Assembly (NCBI GenBank): GCA_959599635.1
Contig: CAUGJN010000073.1
Location: 1 to 8,896, forward strand
Direction: 5' to 3'
DNA: 8,896 bases
DNA from: an uncultured Collinsella sp.
GTDB lineage: Bacteria; Actinomycetota; Coriobacteriia; Coriobacteriales; Coriobacteriaceae
The position numbers and the translations under genes are program-made. Within the stretch, counting starts at the first letter, position 1, and every line of letters starts with the position of its first letter. The notes beneath the pieces were generated by a model. It was not told where the DNA came from. It saw only the letters and a list, made by a program, of their open reading frames with translations, and made no database searches. Shown here in pieces: positions 5,251-8,896 of the stretch.

Positions 5251-5538
5251 ATGAAGAAGATCGTTTTGGCTTGCGGTGCTGGCGCTGCTACTTCCACGCT
5301 CGTTGCCCAGAAGGTCGCTACCATGCTCGACGCCAACGGTTATGCCGGCAAGTATGAGATCGTGCAGTGCGCCATCTCTGAGGCCAAGGACGCTTGCGAC
5401 GAGGGCGCCGACCTGCTGATCGCCACCACCGTTGCCCCCGAGGGCCTCACCTGCCCGTACGTGAGCGGCGTGCCCTTCATGACCGGCATGAACCGCGTCG
5501 CTGCCGAGAAGGCCGTTCTCGACGTTATGGCTCAGTAG
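5251..5538 (+). CDS. PTS IIB component, galactitol (GatB) type, orphan
   Basis: A complete 95-residue cytoplasmic IIB protein. The N-terminal KKIVLACGAGAATSTLVAQK holds the phosphorylated cysteine (C8) in the CGxGxxTS loop typical of galactitol-type and related IIB proteins. The C-terminal half has the matching VPFMTGMN segment that GatB shows as MPFVSG. In a working phosphotransferase system it takes phosphate from IIA and gives it to the sugar bound by the IIC membrane protein. No IIA or IIC gene lies nearby; the downstream gene is a VOC-fold protein. It may serve a permease encoded elsewhere or act as a phosphorylated regulator. The ATG at 5251 has AAGGGAG (5235-5241) nine bases upstream. 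The sugar cannot be deduced. Confidence 0.88.
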   Translation: MKKIVLACGAGAATSTLVAQKVATMLDANGYAGKYEIVQCAISEAKDACDEGADLLIATTVAPEGLTCPYVSGVPFMTGMNRVAAEKAVLDVMAQ

Positions 5539-5550
5539 GCGCTGCCTGTA

Positions 5551-5925
5551 ATGAATGAGCAGAACGCCAACCCGGTAGAGCTCTTTGGCATGCGCGTCGC
5601 CCACGTGGGCATTAACGCCACCGACCCGGCCGATGCCCTGGAGATCGCGGAGCTGTTCTCGACGATGATGGGCCTACCCGTTATCGAGACCCCGGTTTCG
5701 TACTTTAACGATTCGCTGATCGAGGTCATGAAGCAGAACGGTCGTGGCACCAAGGGCCACATTGGCTTTGCCGTCAACGACATCGATGCGGCCGAGAAGT
5801 GGTTTGCCGAGCGCGGGCTCGAGGTCAACGAGGAGTCGCGCGTGCTGCTGCCCGACGGCGGCACCAAGCTCGTGTACTTTAAGCGCGAGTTCGCCGGCTT
5901 CGCCGTGCATCTGTGCCGCGAGTAG
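5551..5925 (+). CDS. VOC (glyoxalase/dioxygenase fold) family protein
   Basis: A 124-residue protein of the vicinal-oxygen-chelate fold, one beta-alpha-beta-beta-beta module pair. The likely metal ligands are H18 (VAHVGINATD), E58 (SLIEVM), H70 (GTKGHIGFAVNDID) and H120 (GFAVHL). From memory, this layout, with GHIGFAVNDIDAAEKWFAERG and the ending YFKREFAGFAVHL, resembles the C-terminal VOC domain attached to some clostridial KDPG/KHG aldolases; here it stands alone. A role in sugar-acid or keto-acid metabolism, in line with the PTS IIB gene 12 bases upstream, is inference. The ATG at 5551 has only a weak ribosome site, so translation may be coupled to the IIB gene. Met14 (5590) is a possible alternative start, directly before the conserved strand. 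The gene ends before a strong terminator. Confidence 0.82.
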   Translation: MNEQNANPVELFGMRVAHVGINATDPADALEIAELFSTMMGLPVIETPVSYFNDSLIEVMKQNGRGTKGHIGFAVNDIDAAEKWFAERGLEVNEESRVLLPDGGTKLVYFKREFAGFAVHLCRE

Positions 5926-5947
5926 CGCACAGGCTGCTATAGCTAGC

Positions 5948-5984
5948 AAAAAGGGATAGAGCCGCCTGGCCCTATCCCTTTTTT
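5948..5984. terminator. Bidirectional intrinsic terminator
   Basis: AAAAAGGGATAG (5948-5959) pairs perfectly with CTATCCCTTTTT (5972-5983). An inner GCC-GCCT-GGC hairpin (5961-5970) follows an A/C mismatch, and T runs to 5984. The A tract gives a U tract on the other strand, so the element can end both the VOC transcript (+) and the converging kinase transcript (-), whose stop codon is at 6000-6002. Confidence 0.95.
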
Positions 5985-5999
5985 ATGCCGAGGGGCTTC

Positions 6000-7278
6000 C
6001 TACCGCGGCAGGCGAATCGTAAAGCGGCTGCCGACGCCCTCGACTGAGGTCACGCCAATGACACCACCATGGCTATCGACGATCCACTTGGCAATGGCAA
6101 GCCCCAGACCCGAGCCCTGCGCGCCGGCATCGCGTGCGTTGTCGGCGCGGTAGAACCGTTCAAACGCGTGAGCTGCGGATTCCTGGTTCATGCCGATACC
6201 CTCGTCCTCAACACTTATGTCGATCGTGCCTGCGCCCGCATCCGGCGCTACGCCAAACGAGATGGGCGTGCCCGCGTCCGAATACTTGGCGGCGTTTTGC
6301 ACGATCACGCGCAGAGCCTGCTTCACGAGCGCCACGTCAACGGGCGCGTCGCAGCGCGGGTCGCTGACAAGCGCAGCGTCGTACGCCAGTCGATACGTGT
6401 GCGCGGCATCGATCATCTGTGACTCCTCGCATACCTCGCCGACCAGCGCGGCCAGGTTGGTATTCGCACGCCGCAGGACCGTGCGTCCGGCGTCGCCGCG
6501 TGCCAAAAACAGCAGCTGTTCCACGAGCTCTTGCATGTGCTCGCTTTCGGCCTTGAGGGACGCGATGGATTCTGCCAGCACGTCCGGGTCGTCTTTGCCC
6601 CAGCGGTCGAGCATGTTCACGTAGCCCTGAATCACCGCGATGGGCGTGCGCAGCTCGTGGCTCGCGTCGTTGACAAAGCGCATCTGCTGCAGCTTGGCCT
6701 CTTGCATCTGGCGCAGCAGGCGGTTGAGCGCGACCTCGATGCTTGCCAGGTCGGCGTCGCCGGTGGTGACGCTCGGCGAGTCGACGCTTGCGCGCTCGAT
6801 GGCCTGCTCGAGCGTTTCCATCTTGCCGCCGGAGAGCTGCATGCGGCCGAGTTCGTCCACGCGCAGGGCCAGATCGTTGAGCGGCGCCATGGTGCGGCGC
6901 ACGCGGCGGGCGCCGCCGAGCATGTTGAGCACGCTGATGACCTGCCAACCCACAACTACAAGGTAGAGAGGCCATAGCGTGACGAGGTCCTGCGCGAGGG
7001 GGAAAGTCTTGGTGGTACGCGCAAGCTCGACGGTATAGGTGAGCGTTGTCAGGTCCCAGCCGCGCGCGGGCGTCAGCGACATGCTGCGAACGGTGGCGCT
7101 GGGGATCCATCCTGCGGTAAACGCGCCGTTGGGCAGCGTCTGGTTGTATCCATAGACGAGGATCGCCACCGCAATAACCAACAGCAACAGATCGAGCCAG
7201 ACGTAGCTCATCAGGCGGCGCCACATATAGCTCCAGTTGATGGCGCGGGCGATGGAGGTGACGCGCTTGGCCTCGGCA

Positions 7279-7295
<17 letters not shown>
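6000..7295 (-). CDS. Sensor histidine kinase (HAMP/HisKA type)
   Basis: A 431-residue membrane sensor kinase that phosphorylates the response regulator encoded just upstream. TM1 is about residues 31-50 (VWLDLLLLVIAVAILVYGY) and TM2 about 105-126, with a roughly 55-residue extracytoplasmic part between them rich in Thr and aromatic residues. A HAMP-like linker (127-185) leads to the dimerisation/phosphoacceptor helix FVNDASHELRTPIAVIQGY with H213. The ATPase domain has the N box VIVQNAAKYSD (N334), G1 box DEGIGM (364-369), F box FERFYRAD (378-385) and G2 box GSGLGLAIAKW (394-404). The frame is open to an ATG at 7331, but the start at 7295 is preferred: it gives a 17-base overlap with the regulator's stop instead of 53, and has GGGGTGG directly upstream. 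The signal sensed is unknown; the layout resembles ArlS/BaeS-type kinases. Confidence 0.93.
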
Positions 7296-8064
<769 letters not shown>

Positions 8065-8082
8065 GCGTGCCCCCGTCTGCGA

Positions 8083-8625
8083 TTACTTGTCGTCGTTGAG
8101 ATTTTGCTTGATGTCGTCCGCGGCGTTAGCAGCGCTATCCATAAGGTTGTTGATGCTGCCGGGCACGTCGCCGTCGCTGTCGATGCGGTAGCGCATGCCA
8201 AAGAACAGGCCAATCAGCATCAGCCATATCGTGGCGCCCCAGGCAAACAGCGCGACGATGGGAATCAGGATGGGGATGTTGAGGATGATCGCATCGCGGC
8301 GCGTGGCGATAAACTTGGTGTCCAGACTCAGGCGGAAGAGCTTTTTGAGGTACTCCCACACGCTGTCCATCTTCTTGGAGAAGTCGGTCTTTTCACTCGA
8401 CTTTTCGTAGGCTGCCTGCGCGGCGACCATCTCGGCCGAGGGCTCATCGACTGGCGCGGACTCGGTGGCGGCATGCGCCGACGTGGTCTGGGTCTTGCCC
8501 TGCGACTCGAGCCAAATGATGGCATCCAAAACGTTGCCGTCGGCAGCGTCGAGCGCCGCCTTGGCATCGGTGTAACTCACGTTGCACTTGGTGCGGATGG
8601 TTTCAACTTTTTCGAGGTCGTCCAT
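8083..8625 (-). CDS. DUF4342 membrane protein with UBA/TS-N-like N-terminus
   Basis: A 180-residue protein. Residues 1-43 (EKVETIRTKCNVSYTDAKAA and on to DAIIWLESQG) match the UBA-like three-helix fold also seen at the start of EF-Ts and in DUF4342 proteins. A flexible Ser/Ala/Glu linker follows (44-78), then a charged helix and the DUF4342 core with a long hydrophobic stretch at about 113-143 (one long or two short membrane helices, including PILIPIVALFAWG and WLMLIGLFFGMRY). The tail, 149-180, is acidic and hydrophilic. The family's biochemical role is not known to me. It is the first gene of the operon with the response regulator and kinase (18-base gap), which suggests a membrane-linked accessory or target of that system; this is inference. 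The ATG at 8625 has AAAGGA (8632-8637) six bases upstream. Confidence 0.85.
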   Translation of the reverse strand: MDDLEKVETIRTKCNVSYTDAKAALDAADGNVLDAIIWLESQGKTQTTSAHAATESAPVDEPSAEMVAAQAAYEKSSEKTDFSKKMDSVWEYLKKLFRLSLDTKFIATRRDAIILNIPILIPIVALFAWGATIWLMLIGLFFGMRYRIDSDGDVPGSINNLMDSAANAADDIKQNLNDDK

Positions 8626-8742
8626 GACCTGTCCTTTCGTTCGATGGGCGCGACGCCGGGCGACCTGCCCGGGCGCGAGCGTTGCGTTCGTCGGCCTGCG
8701 TTGCGCGGTGCCGCCCGCCCTTGGTCGAACTCTATAGTGCAG

Positions 8743-8770
8743 GTTATAGATTAAGCGATTCTTGAGCCAA
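8743..8770 (-). promoter_or_regulatory. Probable promoter of the DUF4342–regulator–kinase operon
   Basis: On the minus strand, TTGGCT (8765-8770) and TATAAC (8743-8748) are separated by 16 bases, matching the -35 at four and the -10 at five of six positions. The leader would be about 110 bases. A second TATAGA (8731-8736) is a weaker alternative. Confidence 0.5.
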
Positions 8771-8896
8771 GATTAATGTTGGATGAGTTTTTGGGTGGCA
8801 GTGGGAAAAGTATTAGACCTCGATAGCGGGAGATGGGGTGCCTGTTAGCGCCGGAATAATTTAGCCAAATATAGTCGGCCGAGATTGACCAATCCC
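8771..8896. other. Right end of window, no gene seen
   Basis: Less GC-rich than the genes. Only a 16-codon open frame (8776-8826) is present, without a ribosome site. It is probably the upstream region shared with a gene beyond the window. Confidence 0.5.

Noticed and set aside
8776..8826. 16-codon frame at the right end
   Set aside because: Too short and without a ribosome binding site.

Overview
The window is GC-rich bacterial chromosome with short intergenic gaps. Its left part carries the Actinomycetota-type order mazG – eno – FtsB/DivIC-like – Ppx/GppA. Together with the protein sequences (a galactitol-type PTS IIB, a DUF4342 protein, a two-component system), this suggests a gut-type Coriobacteriia, possibly Collinsella. 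The phylum-level call is reasonably supported; the genus is my inference. No phage, insertion sequence or CRISPR array is visible.

Left block (1-4002, all + strand): the 3' part of mazG (house-cleaning NTP pyrophosphohydrolase); enolase with its own promoter region and a strong intrinsic terminator; then a two-gene unit of a membrane-anchored septum-formation-initiator protein and a Ppx/GppA-type phosphatase 20 bases downstream. In other actinobacteria (Mycobacterium tuberculosis Rv1021-Rv1026) a DUF501 gene lies between the last two; it is absent here.

Middle non-coding block (4003-4463): a 23-base near-perfect inverted repeat directly after the phosphatase gene; a 76-base imperfect direct repeat with a 196-base period, which duplicates the 3' end of a tRNA-Leu(UAA) gene plus its terminator; a string of hairpins between the two copies; and the intact tRNA-Leu on the minus strand. 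This is the most unusual part of the window and looks like a decayed tRNA-associated insertion or a partial tandem duplication.

Right block: a minus-strand gene for a small membrane-anchored, helical-repeat protein of unknown function (4464-5087), diverging from a + strand pair made of an orphan PTS IIB component and a glyoxalase/VOC-fold protein (5251-5925). A near-perfect bidirectional terminator (5948-5984) separates that pair from a minus-strand operon read right to left: DUF4342 membrane protein, OmpR-family response regulator, and sensor histidine kinase (8625 down to 6000). The kinase start overlaps the regulator's end, so the two are probably translationally coupled. The last 270 bases (8626-8896) hold the operon's likely promoter and no recognisable gene.

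Most genes are housekeeping or common families. Points worth a second look are the tRNA-Leu repeat region, the inverted repeat, the stand-alone IIB–VOC pair, the DUF4342 protein tied to a two-component system, and deviations in the phosphatase's nucleotide-binding motifs.
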